A stretch of 64,000 nt of DNA from Ferrovibrio sp041906005 (lineage in GTDB: Bacteria > Pseudomonadota > Alphaproteobacteria > Ferrovibrionales > Ferrovibrionaceae). Location: assembly GCF_041906005.1 (NCBI RefSeq), contig NZ_JAYRJY010000002.1:62001-126000 (forward strand), in the 5' to 3' direction. How positions within the stretch are numbered: the first letter of the stretch is position 1; every line of letters starts with the position of its first letter. Under the pieces are notes generated by a model. That model did not search any database, was not told where the DNA came from, and saw nothing but the letters and a program-made list of their open reading frames with translations. Below are positions 26,042 through 34,028 of the stretch, piece by piece. Both the position numbers and the translations under genes were made by a program.

Positions 26042-26791
26042 GTGACGGCAGATACCCGGAAATCCCCGCTCGAGGCATTGCAGCAGACGCTCGGCCATAA
26101 ATTCGCCGATCCCAAGCTGCTGGAGGAAGCCCTGGTGCATCCTTCGGCCAACCCGCGACGTAGCCGGTCGAAGTCGGCGCGCCAGAAAGCGCCGGATGCT
26201 CCCCCGGCGATGCGCGATTACAATCGGCTCGAATTCATCGGCGACCGCGTGCTGGGCCTGGTGGTTGCCACCCTGCTGGCCGAACGCTTCCCGCAGGCCG
26301 AAGCTGGCGAACTGGCCTTGCGCTACAATGCGCTGGTCAAGCAGGAAAGCTTGGCGCGGTTCGCGCAGTCTCTGGGCTTGGGTGATTTCATCCAGCTATC
26401 GCGCTCCGAGCGTGATTCCGGTGGCGCCGGCAAGCCGGCGATCCTGGCTGATGCATGCGAGGCCGTGGTGGCGGCATTGTATCTCGATGGCGGCCTGCGG
26501 GTGGCCGAAAAGTTCGTGCGCCGCTACATGGTGCCGATGCTGGACGAGGTCACCGGCGGGGCGTCGAAGGATCCCAAGACGGCCCTGCAGGAATGGGCCG
26601 CGGCCCGTGGCATGGCCGCGCCGAAATATGATGTGGTCAGCCAGGAAGGTCCGCCGCATGAACCCCGCTTCACCGTCGCGGTGCGGTTGGGCAGTGGCGA
26701 TCCCGAACGCGGGCAGGGCGGTTCGAAACGCGCCGCCGAACAGGAAGCGGCCGGTCGTTTGTTGGGCCGGCTTGAAAACGGAAAGAAATGA
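26042..26791 (+). CDS. rnc: ribonuclease III
   Basis: 249 residues with a GTG start behind GAGGCGGG. Cleaves double-stranded RNA in rRNA and mRNA processing. Catalytic block YNRLEFIGDRVLGLVVA (acidic residues Glu64, Asp68) and the second acidic site ILADACEAVVAALYLDGG; the C-terminal dsRNA-binding domain starts at DPKTALQEWAAARG. Between HPSA and the RLEF motif there is an extended basic loop (about residues 37-57, rich in Arg/Lys/Ser/Pro) that is longer than usual. Overlaps era by four bases (ATGA). Confidence 0.95.
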   Translation: MTADTRKSPLEALQQTLGHKFADPKLLEEALVHPSANPRRSRSKSARQKAPDAPPAMRDYNRLEFIGDRVLGLVVATLLAERFPQAEAGELALRYNALVKQESLARFAQSLGLGDFIQLSRSERDSGGAGKPAILADACEAVVAALYLDGGLRVAEKFVRRYMVPMLDEVTGGASKDPKTALQEWAAARGMAAPKYDVVSQEGPPHEPRFTVAVRLGSGDPERGQGGSKRAAEQEAAGRLLGRLENGKK

Positions 26792-27714
26792 ACGAAGCCA
26801 ACACCAGTACCCCGGCGACGCCGCATTGCGGTTATGTCGCCATCATCGGTGCGCCGAATGCCGGTAAATCGACGCTGCTGAACCGTCTGGTCGGCGCGAA
26901 GGTCTCGATCGTCTCCAAAAAGGTGCAGACCACGCGGGCGCGCATCACCGCGATCGCCGTGCAGGGTGATGCGCAGGTGATTTTCCTCGACACGCCGGGC
27001 ATTTTCACGCCCAAGCGCCGGCTTGACCGCGCCATGGTGAATGCGGCGTGGAGTGGCGTCGACGATGCCGATGCCGTGTTGCTGCTGGTGGATGCCGAGC
27101 GTGGCTTCGACGACGAATCCCGCGCCATCGTGGATGCGCTGCAGGGGCGCAAACGCGGCCATGTGCTGTTGGCCTTGAACAAGGTCGATGCCGTGCCGCG
27201 CGAAAAGCTGCTCGGCCTGGCCAAGGCTTTGAGCGAAGCCTATCCCTTCGAGCGCATCTTCATGATCTCGGCCCAGAAGGGCACCGGCGTCGATGACGTC
27301 CTGCGCGATCTGGCCGGCCGCATGCCGCCTGGGCCGTGGCTCTATCCGGAAGACCAGTTGGCCGATGTGCCGATGCGCTTCCTCGCCGCCGAGATCACCC
27401 GCGAGCAGGTTTATCACAGTCTGCACGATGAGCTGCCTTACGCGATCACGGTCGAGACCGAGAACTGGAAGGACCAGAAGGACGGCTCCGCCCGTATCGA
27501 TCAGGTGATCTATGTCGAGCGCGAGGGCCAGAAGAAGATCGTGCTGGGCGAGGGCGGCCAGATGATCAAGCGCATCGGCGCCTTCGCCCGCAAGATCATG
27601 GAAGAACAGTTCGAGCGACGCGTGCATCTGTTCCTGTTTGTGAAGGTGCGCGAGGACTGGGGCGACGACCCGGAACGCTACGAGGCGATGGGCCTCGATT
27701 TCCCGAAGAAGTAG
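26788..27714 (+). CDS. era: GTPase Era
   Basis: 308 residues. Ribosome-associated GTPase that binds the 3' end of 16S rRNA in 30S assembly. G1 GAPNAGKST, switch region KVQTTRARITAI, G3 DTPGIF, G4 NKVD, and the C-terminal KH domain with KIVLGEGGQMIKRIG. Translationally coupled to rnc by ATGA. The run probably ends here, since the next gene is convergent, six bases from the stop. Confidence 0.97.
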   Translation: MNEANTSTPATPHCGYVAIIGAPNAGKSTLLNRLVGAKVSIVSKKVQTTRARITAIAVQGDAQVIFLDTPGIFTPKRRLDRAMVNAAWSGVDDADAVLLLVDAERGFDDESRAIVDALQGRKRGHVLLALNKVDAVPREKLLGLAKALSEAYPFERIFMISAQKGTGVDDVLRDLAGRMPPGPWLYPEDQLADVPMRFLAAEITREQVYHSLHDELPYAITVETENWKDQKDGSARIDQVIYVEREGQKKIVLGEGGQMIKRIGAFARKIMEEQFERRVHLFLFVKVREDWGDDPERYEAMGLDFPKK

Positions 27715-27719
27715 TCGGG

Positions 27720-28640
27720 TTAGACGCCCACCATCAGCATGAACAGCGGCACGGTGACGAAAGCCAGGATCGTGCTGGCCGTCACGATGGCGGCTGCCAT
27801 CGGCGCATCGCCGCCCATCTGGCGGGCCAGGATATAGCTGGCGCTGGCTGTCGGCATGGTGCCCCACAGCACCAGCACCTTGGTCTCCAGCGGCCCCAGG
27901 CCCCACAGCCGGCTGAGGCCGAACAGCACCACTGGATAGACCATCAGTTTCAGCACGCAGGCGATGCCCACGGCGCGCCCGGCATTCTTGGCCGCTTCCC
28001 ATTGCAGGCCGGCACCCACGGTCAGCAGGCCCATGGGCGCGGCCATGCTGCCCAGCATCTTGAATACTGGTTCGATACCCCGCGGCAGCGACAGGTCGAG
28101 ACCGTTCATCAGGATGCCGGCCAGGCAGGCGATGATCAGCGGGTTCTTGATCAGGAACATCGCCTGGTTCTTGAAACTGGTGCTCTGGCCGTGGTCACCG
28201 TAACGAGCCAGGGTCAGCACGCACATCACGTTGATGGTCGGAATCGCCAGCGCGATGGTGACGGCGAATAATGTGATGCCGGCGCCGCCTTCCAATGCCG
28301 CCACGGCGCCGAGGCCGACAAAGGTATTGAACCGCACTGCACCCTGGAAGATCGAGGTGAAGCCGGGGCCGTTCACCTTCGCCAGCGGCCTAAGCGCATA
28401 AACCAGTCCGGCCTGCAGCAGCAAAGCGGCAAGCAATGCGCCCAGCATGCCGCTGGGATCGAAATCGCCCAGCTTGGCGCTGCTCAGATTGTCGACCAGC
28501 AGGGCCGGGAAGAAGATGAAGTAGGTGACCTTGTCAGCCAGCGGCCAGAACGCGTCGCCTGGAAAGTTCCCGCGTTTCATCGCGCCGCCGATGGCGATCA
28601 GCAGGAAGATCGGAACGATGGCGAAGATGACGGACAGCAT
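27720..28640 (-). CDS. AEC family transporter (auxin efflux carrier fold)
   Basis: 306 residues, about ten hydrophobic segments. Family features include FFPALLVDNLS, FNTFVGLGA in the first half, the mid-membrane LIKNPLIIACLAGILMN, and MPTASASYILARQMGGD near the C terminus. AEC carriers export or import small organic anions (malate, for example); the substrate cannot be read from sequence. Convergent with era. Confidence 0.9.
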   Translation of the reverse strand: MLSVIFAIVPIFLLIAIGGAMKRGNFPGDAFWPLADKVTYFIFFPALLVDNLSSAKLGDFDPSGMLGALLAALLLQAGLVYALRPLAKVNGPGFTSIFQGAVRFNTFVGLGAVAALEGGAGITLFAVTIALAIPTINVMCVLTLARYGDHGQSTSFKNQAMFLIKNPLIIACLAGILMNGLDLSLPRGIEPVFKMLGSMAAPMGLLTVGAGLQWEAAKNAGRAVGIACVLKLMVYPVVLFGLSRLWGLGPLETKVLVLWGTMPTASASYILARQMGGDAPMAAAIVTASTILAFVTVPLFMLMVGV

Positions 28641-28709
28641 GGAAAGACTCGGGCGAGGCGTATTTTGCCCGACTGTAGCGGATGTGAGAGAAAGCGGAAA
28701 CCGATCCGC

Positions 28710-29087
28710 TTACGGCGTCGCCAGCAGAATCAGCAGTTCCATCGCGCGATTGGCGAAACCAAAGCCCAGATACAGCGCAAAGGCGCGCAGGGCGGCATCG
28801 TACCAGCCGATATGGTCGCAGGTGGCTGTCGATGAGCGGATATAACGCGTCGGGGTTTCGGCCAGTTCGACCGGCAGGGCTGGCACGGTGATCGGCTCGA
28901 GGTTCACCCGTTCGGGAATCAGGTATTCGGCCACCCTGGTCCGGGTCGGACCATAGATGCGCCGCCAGCGGAAAGCTTCGGCTTCGGCGCTGTCGGCATT
29001 GCTGAGGGAGGCACGCGGAATCCAGCTGTCGGCCATCCTGGTCAGGACGACATAGCGGGGGACAACGATTTCTGCCTGCATGCCCAT
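28710..29087 (-). CDS. hypothetical protein
   Basis: 125 residues that I do not recognise. The first two thirds are soluble (RWRRIYGPTRTRVAEYLIP, PTRYIRSSTATCDHIGWYDAALR); the end is hydrophobic (ALYLGFGFANRAMELLILLATP), perhaps one membrane-peripheral helix. Codon use is normal for the replicon, and AAGG lies about ten bases before the ATG. It sits between the AEC transporter gene and the divergent BrkB-like gene. Function unknown. Confidence 0.6.
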   Translation of the reverse strand: MGMQAEIVVPRYVVLTRMADSWIPRASLSNADSAEAEAFRWRRIYGPTRTRVAEYLIPERVNLEPITVPALPVELAETPTRYIRSSTATCDHIGWYDAALRAFALYLGFGFANRAMELLILLATP

Positions 29088-29185
29088 GTTTCAAACCTTG
29101 TCAAAACATCATTAAGAAACATTAAAGACAGGTTAATTTTTTCATCCTTGACGGGCATTGCGTCGGCCGGGTCGGCGCGGCGAAG

Positions 29186-30070
29186 ATGTTTACCATGTTT
29201 CGCAACTGGACCGTCTTCATCGGGAAAGTGCTGTATGGCGCCGGCCGCGCCATGGTGAACAGCCTGTCTTTCGAACTGGCCGGCCATATCGCCTATACCG
29301 GCCTGCTGGCGATCTTTCCCTTCCTGATTTTCCTCGCCGCCCTGGCCGGCTTCCTCGCCGGCGTGCTGGGGGAATATGGCGGCAGCCTGGCCTCGGTGCA
29401 GGCGATGCTGGACCTGCTGCCCGAGGATGTTCGGGCCACGCTCAGTCCGGTGATCCGAGAAGTGCTGGCGCGACGCGACGGCGGCCTGCTCACGCTCGGC
29501 CTGATCGGCGCGTTATGGGTGGCATCCAGCGGGATCGACGCGCTGCGGATCGCCCTGAACAGCTCTTACGGCTTCAGCGAGCCGCGGCCATGGTGGCTGA
29601 TCCGGCTGGGCAACCTGGGGGCCATCCTGCTCGGCGGCTTCGTGTTCATCCTGCTGTCGGTGGCGATCGTGCTGGGGCCGCTGATCTGGCAGGGGCTGCT
29701 TTGGCTTTTCCCCTTGAGCAATGCTGAGCGCTGGGCCTTCATCCTGTTTCGGTATGGCATTGCCGCGCTGGTGCTGACGGCGGGCCTGCTGGCCCTGCAT
29801 CGCTGGCTGCCCGGCCGGCACCTGAAATGGCGCCATCTGTTGCCGGGGGCGCTGGCGACCACTGTGCTGTGGCTGGTCGCGGCCGGAATGTTCTCGCTCT
29901 ACGTGGCGCGGCTGGGCAATTACAGCGCCACCTATGGCAGCCTGGGCGGGGTGATCGTCACCCTAGTCTTCTTCTACGTCTCGGCCGTGCTGTTCATTTT
30001 CGGCGCCGAGGTGAATGCCGCCCTGCTGCGGCGCAGAAGCGTCAAAAAACCGCCTGTCGACGCTGCCTAG
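29186..30070 (+). CDS. YihY/BrkB family inner-membrane protein
   Basis: 294 residues, six predicted membrane segments. Family markers: AGHIAYTGLLAIFPFLIFLAAL, the WVASSGIDALRIALN segment, and near the end the paired motifs YSATYGSLGGVIVTLVFFY and LFIFGAEVNA. Once called ribonuclease BN, the family is now considered of unknown or transport-related function. An AT-rich region of about 100 bases upstream, shared with the divergent hypothetical gene, probably holds promoters. Confidence 0.92.
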   Translation: MFTMFRNWTVFIGKVLYGAGRAMVNSLSFELAGHIAYTGLLAIFPFLIFLAALAGFLAGVLGEYGGSLASVQAMLDLLPEDVRATLSPVIREVLARRDGGLLTLGLIGALWVASSGIDALRIALNSSYGFSEPRPWWLIRLGNLGAILLGGFVFILLSVAIVLGPLIWQGLLWLFPLSNAERWAFILFRYGIAALVLTAGLLALHRWLPGRHLKWRHLLPGALATTVLWLVAAGMFSLYVARLGNYSATYGSLGGVIVTLVFFYVSAVLFIFGAEVNAALLRRRSVKKPPVDAA

Positions 30071-30143
30071 GCTCTGGCCCGCCGCCAGTCCGCTGGCTAT
30101 GCTCCGTGTCCGGTTTTTAGTTTGCCAAGGACGGGACCAGCAG

Positions 30144-31919
30144 ATGAGCAAGAAGACCAAGAAAGCCCCGGCGAAAAAGCGCACGGGCGCCGTGATGAAG
30201 GGCGGGAAATTCGACAAGTCCAACCTGCCGAGCCGGCATGTGACGGTCGGCCCCGAGCGCGCCCCGCACCGCAGCTATTACTACGCCATGGGCCTGACCG
30301 AGCAGGAGATCAACCAGCCCTTCGTCGGCGTGGTCACCACCTGGAACGAGGCCGCGCCCTGCAACATCACGCTGGGCCGCCAGGCGCAGGCGGTGAAGAA
30401 GGGCGTGAAGGCCGCCGGCGGCACGCCGCGTGAATTCACCACCATTACCGTCACCGACGGCATCGCCATGGGCCACCAGGGCATGAAGTCGTCGCTGGTC
30501 AGCCGCGAGGCCATTGCGGATTCCACCGAACTGACCGTGCGCGGCCACTGCTACGACGCGCTGGTGGGCCTGGCTGGCTGCGACAAGTCGCTGCCCGGCC
30601 TGATGATGGCGATGGTACGCCTGAACGTGCCCTCCATCTTCATGTATGGCGGCTCGATCCTGCCGGGCCGCTTCCGCGGCAAGGACGTGACCGTGGTGGA
30701 TGTGTTCGAAGCCGTGGGCCAGCATGCCGCCGGCAAGATGAACGTGAAGGACCTGCACGAGCTGGAATGCGTGGCCTGCCCCTCGGCCGGGTCCTGCGGC
30801 GGCCAGTTCACCGCCAACACCATGGCCTGCGTGTCGGAAGCCATTGGCCTGGCGATCCCGGGTTCGGCCGGCGCGCCGGCGCCGTATGAAACCCGCGACC
30901 AGTATGCCGAAGCCTCGGGCCGGCAGATCATGGAGCTGATCAAGCTTGGGATCCGCCCGCGCGACATCGTTACCCGCAAGTCGCTGGAGAATGCCGCCCG
31001 CGTGGTGGCCGCCACCGGCGGTTCGACCAACGGCGCGCTGCATCTGCCCGCCATTGCGCACGAGGCCGGCATCAAGTTCGACCTCGATGACGTGGCCAAG
31101 ATCTTCAAGTCCACGCCCTACATCGCCGACCTCAAGCCGGGCGGGCGCTATGTCGCCAAGGACATGTACGAGATCGGCGGCGTGCAGGTGGTGCTGAACG
31201 AGCTGATGAAGGGCGGCTATATCCACGGCGACTGCCTGACAGTGACCGGCAAGACCATCGAGCAGAACCTGAAGGGCGTGAAGTTCCCCAAGAACCAGGA
31301 CGTGGTGCGCCCGATCACCAACCCGATCACGCCGACCGGCGGCGTGGTTGGCCTGAAGGGCAACCTGGCGCCGCGCGGCGCCATCGTGAAGGTGGCCGGC
31401 ATGGCGCGGCTGAAGCATGTGGGCCCGGCCCGCGTGTTCGACTCTGAAGAAGCCGCTTTTGATGCCGTGCAGAACAAGAAGTACAAGGAAGGCGATGTGA
31501 TCGTCATCCGCTACGAGGGCCCGAAGGGTGGCCCGGGCATGCGCGAGATGCTCTCCACCACCTCGGCGATCTACGGTCAGGGCATGGGCGAGAAGGTGGC
31601 GCTGATCACCGACGGCCGCTTCTCGGGCGGCACGCGCGGCTTCTGCGTCGGCCATGTGGGGCCGGAAGCGGCGGTCGGCGGGCCGATTGGCCTGATCAAG
31701 AACGGCGACATCATCACCATCGACGCGGTGAAGGGTGTGCTCAGCGTCGACGTCTCGGCCAAGGAGATGGCGGCGCGGAAGAAGAAGTGGAAGCCGCGCA
31801 AGACCGACTACCAGTCGGGCGCGCTGTGGAAATACGCCCAGACCGTGGGCGACGCCCATGACGGCGCCGTGACCCATCCCGGCGGCAAAGCGGAAACGCA
31901 TTGCTACGCGGATATCTGA
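30144..31919 (+). CDS. ilvD: dihydroxy-acid dehydratase
   Basis: 591 residues. Iron-sulfur enzyme that dehydrates dihydroxy acids in valine and isoleucine synthesis. The cluster cysteines are in AAPCNITLG, GLAGCDKSLPG and CPSAGSCGGQFTANTM; LITDGRFSGGTRGFCVGHVGPEA is the conserved end. The N terminus carries an unusual lysine-rich extension (KKTKKAPAKKRTG). ATG at 30144 is preceded by a modest purine run. Homologous ArgD-like sugar-acid dehydratases share the fold, but the motif set fits IlvD best. Confidence 0.93.
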   Translation: MSKKTKKAPAKKRTGAVMKGGKFDKSNLPSRHVTVGPERAPHRSYYYAMGLTEQEINQPFVGVVTTWNEAAPCNITLGRQAQAVKKGVKAAGGTPREFTTITVTDGIAMGHQGMKSSLVSREAIADSTELTVRGHCYDALVGLAGCDKSLPGLMMAMVRLNVPSIFMYGGSILPGRFRGKDVTVVDVFEAVGQHAAGKMNVKDLHELECVACPSAGSCGGQFTANTMACVSEAIGLAIPGSAGAPAPYETRDQYAEASGRQIMELIKLGIRPRDIVTRKSLENAARVVAATGGSTNGALHLPAIAHEAGIKFDLDDVAKIFKSTPYIADLKPGGRYVAKDMYEIGGVQVVLNELMKGGYIHGDCLTVTGKTIEQNLKGVKFPKNQDVVRPITNPITPTGGVVGLKGNLAPRGAIVKVAGMARLKHVGPARVFDSEEAAFDAVQNKKYKEGDVIVIRYEGPKGGPGMREMLSTTSAIYGQGMGEKVALITDGRFSGGTRGFCVGHVGPEAAVGGPIGLIKNGDIITIDAVKGVLSVDVSAKEMAARKKKWKPRKTDYQSGALWKYAQTVGDAHDGAVTHPGGKAETHCYADI

Positions 31920-31931
31920 GCACGACCACAC

Positions 31932-31957
31932 GAAGGGCGCCCAACGCGGCGCCCTTC
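31932..31957 (+). terminator. hairpin after ilvD
   Basis: GAAGGGCGC (31932-31940) pairs perfectly with GCGCCCTTC (31949-31957) around an eight-base loop, 13 bases past the ilvD stop. Only a broken T run follows (CTCATTCC), so it is a moderately supported terminator before the M81 gene at 31991. Confidence 0.6.
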
Positions 31958-31990
31958 CTCATTCCACCATAAAAAAACGACGAGCTCCCC

Positions 31991-33508
31991 ATGACCTATA
32001 CGATTGCCATTGCCGGCTTCCAGCACGAGACCAATACCTTCGCGCCGCAGAAGGCGACGCTGGACAAGTTCATCGAGGGCGAGGGCTGGCCGCCGCTGAC
32101 CGAGGGCAAGGCGATCTTCGAGGTGTTCGAGCCGATGAACATTCCCATCGGCGGCTTCATCACCTCAGGCCGCGCGAAGGGCTGGGCGCTGGAGCCCATC
32201 GTCTGGGCGGCGGCGCAGCCGAGCAGCTACGTCACCGACGAAGCCTTCGAGTTTGTCGCGAAGAAGATCACCGACGGCCTATTGAGGCTGAAGGGCCGGA
32301 TCGACGCCGTCTATCTGGACCTGCACGGCGCGATGGTGACCGAGAGCTTTGAGGACGGCGAAGGCGAATTGCTGCGCCGCGTGCGCGCTACTGTAGGCCC
32401 CGACCTGCCGGTGATGGCGAGCCTGGACCTGCATGCCAACGTGACGGAGGCCATGGTGCGGCACAGCGACCTGCTGATCGCCTACCGCACCTATCCGCAC
32501 CTGGACATGGCGGTGACCGGCGGCCGGGTGGCGCGGCAGCTGGAAAAACGCCTGACCGGTGAGCGACCCAAACAGGCGAAGGCCCTGCGCCGCGTGCCCT
32601 TCCTGATCCCGCTCACCGCGCAATGCACCTTCCTGGAACCATGCAAGAGCATCTACGAGACGCTGGGGGAAATGGAGCGCGGCGCGGTTTCTTCTTTAAG
32701 CTTCTCGCCCGGCTTCCACCCGGCCGACATCGCTGAATGCGGCCCGACCATCGTGGCCTATGCCGATAGCCAAGAGGCCGCCGACAAGGCCGCCGACGAT
32801 CTGGCCCGCCACATCACCGAGCGCGAGGCCGAGTTCAGGCTCAACCTGCTCTCGCCCGTGGATGCCATCGAGCAGGCGCGCCGGATGATCCAGGGCGGTG
32901 CGCGCAAGTCGGTGGTGCTGGCTGACGTGCAGGACAATGCCGGCACCGGCGCGACCTCGGACACCACCGGGCTGCTCGCCGCGCTGATCGAGCAGGGTGT
33001 GCCCGATGCCACGCTGGGCCTGCTGTTCGACCCCGAAGCCGCGCGCATCGCGCACCAGGCCGGGCAGGGCGCCGAGATCGAACTGCAGGTCGGCGGGCGC
33101 TACTTCGACGGCGCCAAGCCCTACCGCAACCGCTTCACCGTCTCAGCACTCAACGACGGCCGGTTCCTCTGCACCGGGCCGTTCTACAAGGGCACGCGCA
33201 TGGCGCTCGGCCCCATGGCGCGGCTGACCTGCAAAACGCCGGGGGGCAGCGTGGATGTGGTGCTCAACTCCGTGCGCGTGCAGGCGGCCGACAAGGAGAT
33301 GTTCCGGCATCTGGGGATCGAGCCGGGCGAGCGGCAGATCGTGGGCCTGAAAAGCACCGTGCATTTCCGCGGCGACTTCACCGACATCGCCCACGAGATC
33401 CTGAACGTGGAAAGCCCCGGCGCCTTCGTGGAGCGCGCCGAGACCCTGCCATACCGCCGCCTGCGCAAGGGCATCCGGCTCAGCCCGCTCGGCCGCGCCA
33501 ACGCCTGA
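31991..33508 (+). CDS. M81 family metallopeptidase (MlrC-like), copy 2
   Basis: 505 residues. Same family as the gene at 15372-16925 but clearly diverged. It opens with IAIAGFQHETNTFAP, the classic M81 start, then AVYLDLHGAM, ASLDLHANVTEAMV, IAYRTYPHLDM, VLADVQDNAGTGATSDTT, and VVGLKSTVHFRGDF-like end. The metal-binding His/Asp-rich blocks are intact. No signal peptide. It stands alone after ilvD and probably hydrolyses small peptides or amides; the substrate is unknown. Confidence 0.91.
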   Translation: MTYTIAIAGFQHETNTFAPQKATLDKFIEGEGWPPLTEGKAIFEVFEPMNIPIGGFITSGRAKGWALEPIVWAAAQPSSYVTDEAFEFVAKKITDGLLRLKGRIDAVYLDLHGAMVTESFEDGEGELLRRVRATVGPDLPVMASLDLHANVTEAMVRHSDLLIAYRTYPHLDMAVTGGRVARQLEKRLTGERPKQAKALRRVPFLIPLTAQCTFLEPCKSIYETLGEMERGAVSSLSFSPGFHPADIAECGPTIVAYADSQEAADKAADDLARHITEREAEFRLNLLSPVDAIEQARRMIQGGARKSVVLADVQDNAGTGATSDTTGLLAALIEQGVPDATLGLLFDPEAARIAHQAGQGAEIELQVGGRYFDGAKPYRNRFTVSALNDGRFLCTGPFYKGTRMALGPMARLTCKTPGGSVDVVLNSVRVQAADKEMFRHLGIEPGERQIVGLKSTVHFRGDFTDIAHEILNVESPGAFVERAETLPYRRLRKGIRLSPLGRANA

Positions 33509-33699
33509 GGCCGCATCCCGCCTTGTGGCGCTGTTCCGCGCCGGCTTTGCGTCGTTTTGCGATGGTTTTGCATAGGTAAGTCATTGATTCTGTGTAAATG
33601 GCGTTTTCCATAATCCGGCGGGTCGGTGTTATGCCGGTCATTGGAACATGTAGGGAACGAGGCGGCGGGATCAAGGGGCGGGCACCCCACTGGTTACGT

Positions 33700-33765
33700 C
33701 ATGGCCGGGCCACCGGGTCCGACCGAAGGTCGGGCCGGCGGTAAACTTCACGGCCCGGTCTCTCC
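33700..33765. repeat. GC-rich inverted-repeat element
   Basis: Contains the perfect small hairpin CCGACC-GAA-GGTCGG (33719-33733) inside longer imperfect complementarity between ATGGCCGGGCCACCGGGT and the following GGGCCGGCGG / CACGGCCCGGT stretches. It shares the words CATGGCCGGGC with the neighbouring palindromic element and looks like a second member of the same interspersed class, but I can see only this copy. Confidence 0.45.
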
Positions 33766-33772
33766 AACCCAC

Positions 33773-33880
33773 AGCCGTCATGCTCGGGCTTGGCCCGAGC
33801 ATCCACGTTTTGCTTTTTTAAAAAAGGGAACTCGTGGATGGCCGGGCCCAGGAAACTCTTCTTGCCCGGCCATGACGGCC
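33773..33880. repeat. nested palindromic element (REP/BIME-like)
   Basis: Outer arms GCCGTCATG (33775-33783) and CATGACGGC (33871-33879); inner arms ATCCACG (33801-33807) and CGTGGAT (33833-33839) around a T6A6 centre. Between outer and inner arms sit two side hairpins, GCTCGGGC-TTG-GCCCGAGC (33782-33800) and GGCCGGGC...GCCCGGCC (33840-33871). The whole folds as a cross with four stems. The wording (GTCATGCTCGGGCTTG, GTGGATGGCCGGG) is like repeats scattered between genes of many alphaproteobacteria. Confidence 0.8.
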
Positions 33881-34028
33881 TATGTAACGGAACGGCCCGC
33901 ATACACTCGTCCTCATGCATGAATATGCGCGATGAGCATGTCGCGTCGGTTTCTTCTGCGACACGCGTTTCCCGATTTTGCGTTTATGCGATTCAGCCGT
34001 AAGCTTTCCGCCAATCCGGGGGGATTGC

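Larger units (their letters stand above)
33509..34028. other. intergenic region with repeats, no gene
   Basis: About 520 bases without a credible gene. The first 180 bases are mixed composition with a T/A-rich patch near 33545-33610 that could hold a promoter. From about 33700 the region is filled by GC-rich inverted repeats (separate entries). The final 130 bases lead into the lipoprotein gene, ending in a strong GGGGGGA ribosome site. Short frames crossing the repeats have no coding character. Confidence 0.7.

Noticed and set aside
30117..31931. Long open frame antisense to ilvD, His/Ala/Arg-rich
   Set aside because: Composition is typical of an antisense shadow; no domain and no ribosome site.
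33626..33922. Small open frames across the palindromic repeats
   Set aside because: They read through inverted repeats, with no ribosome site or protein-like composition.
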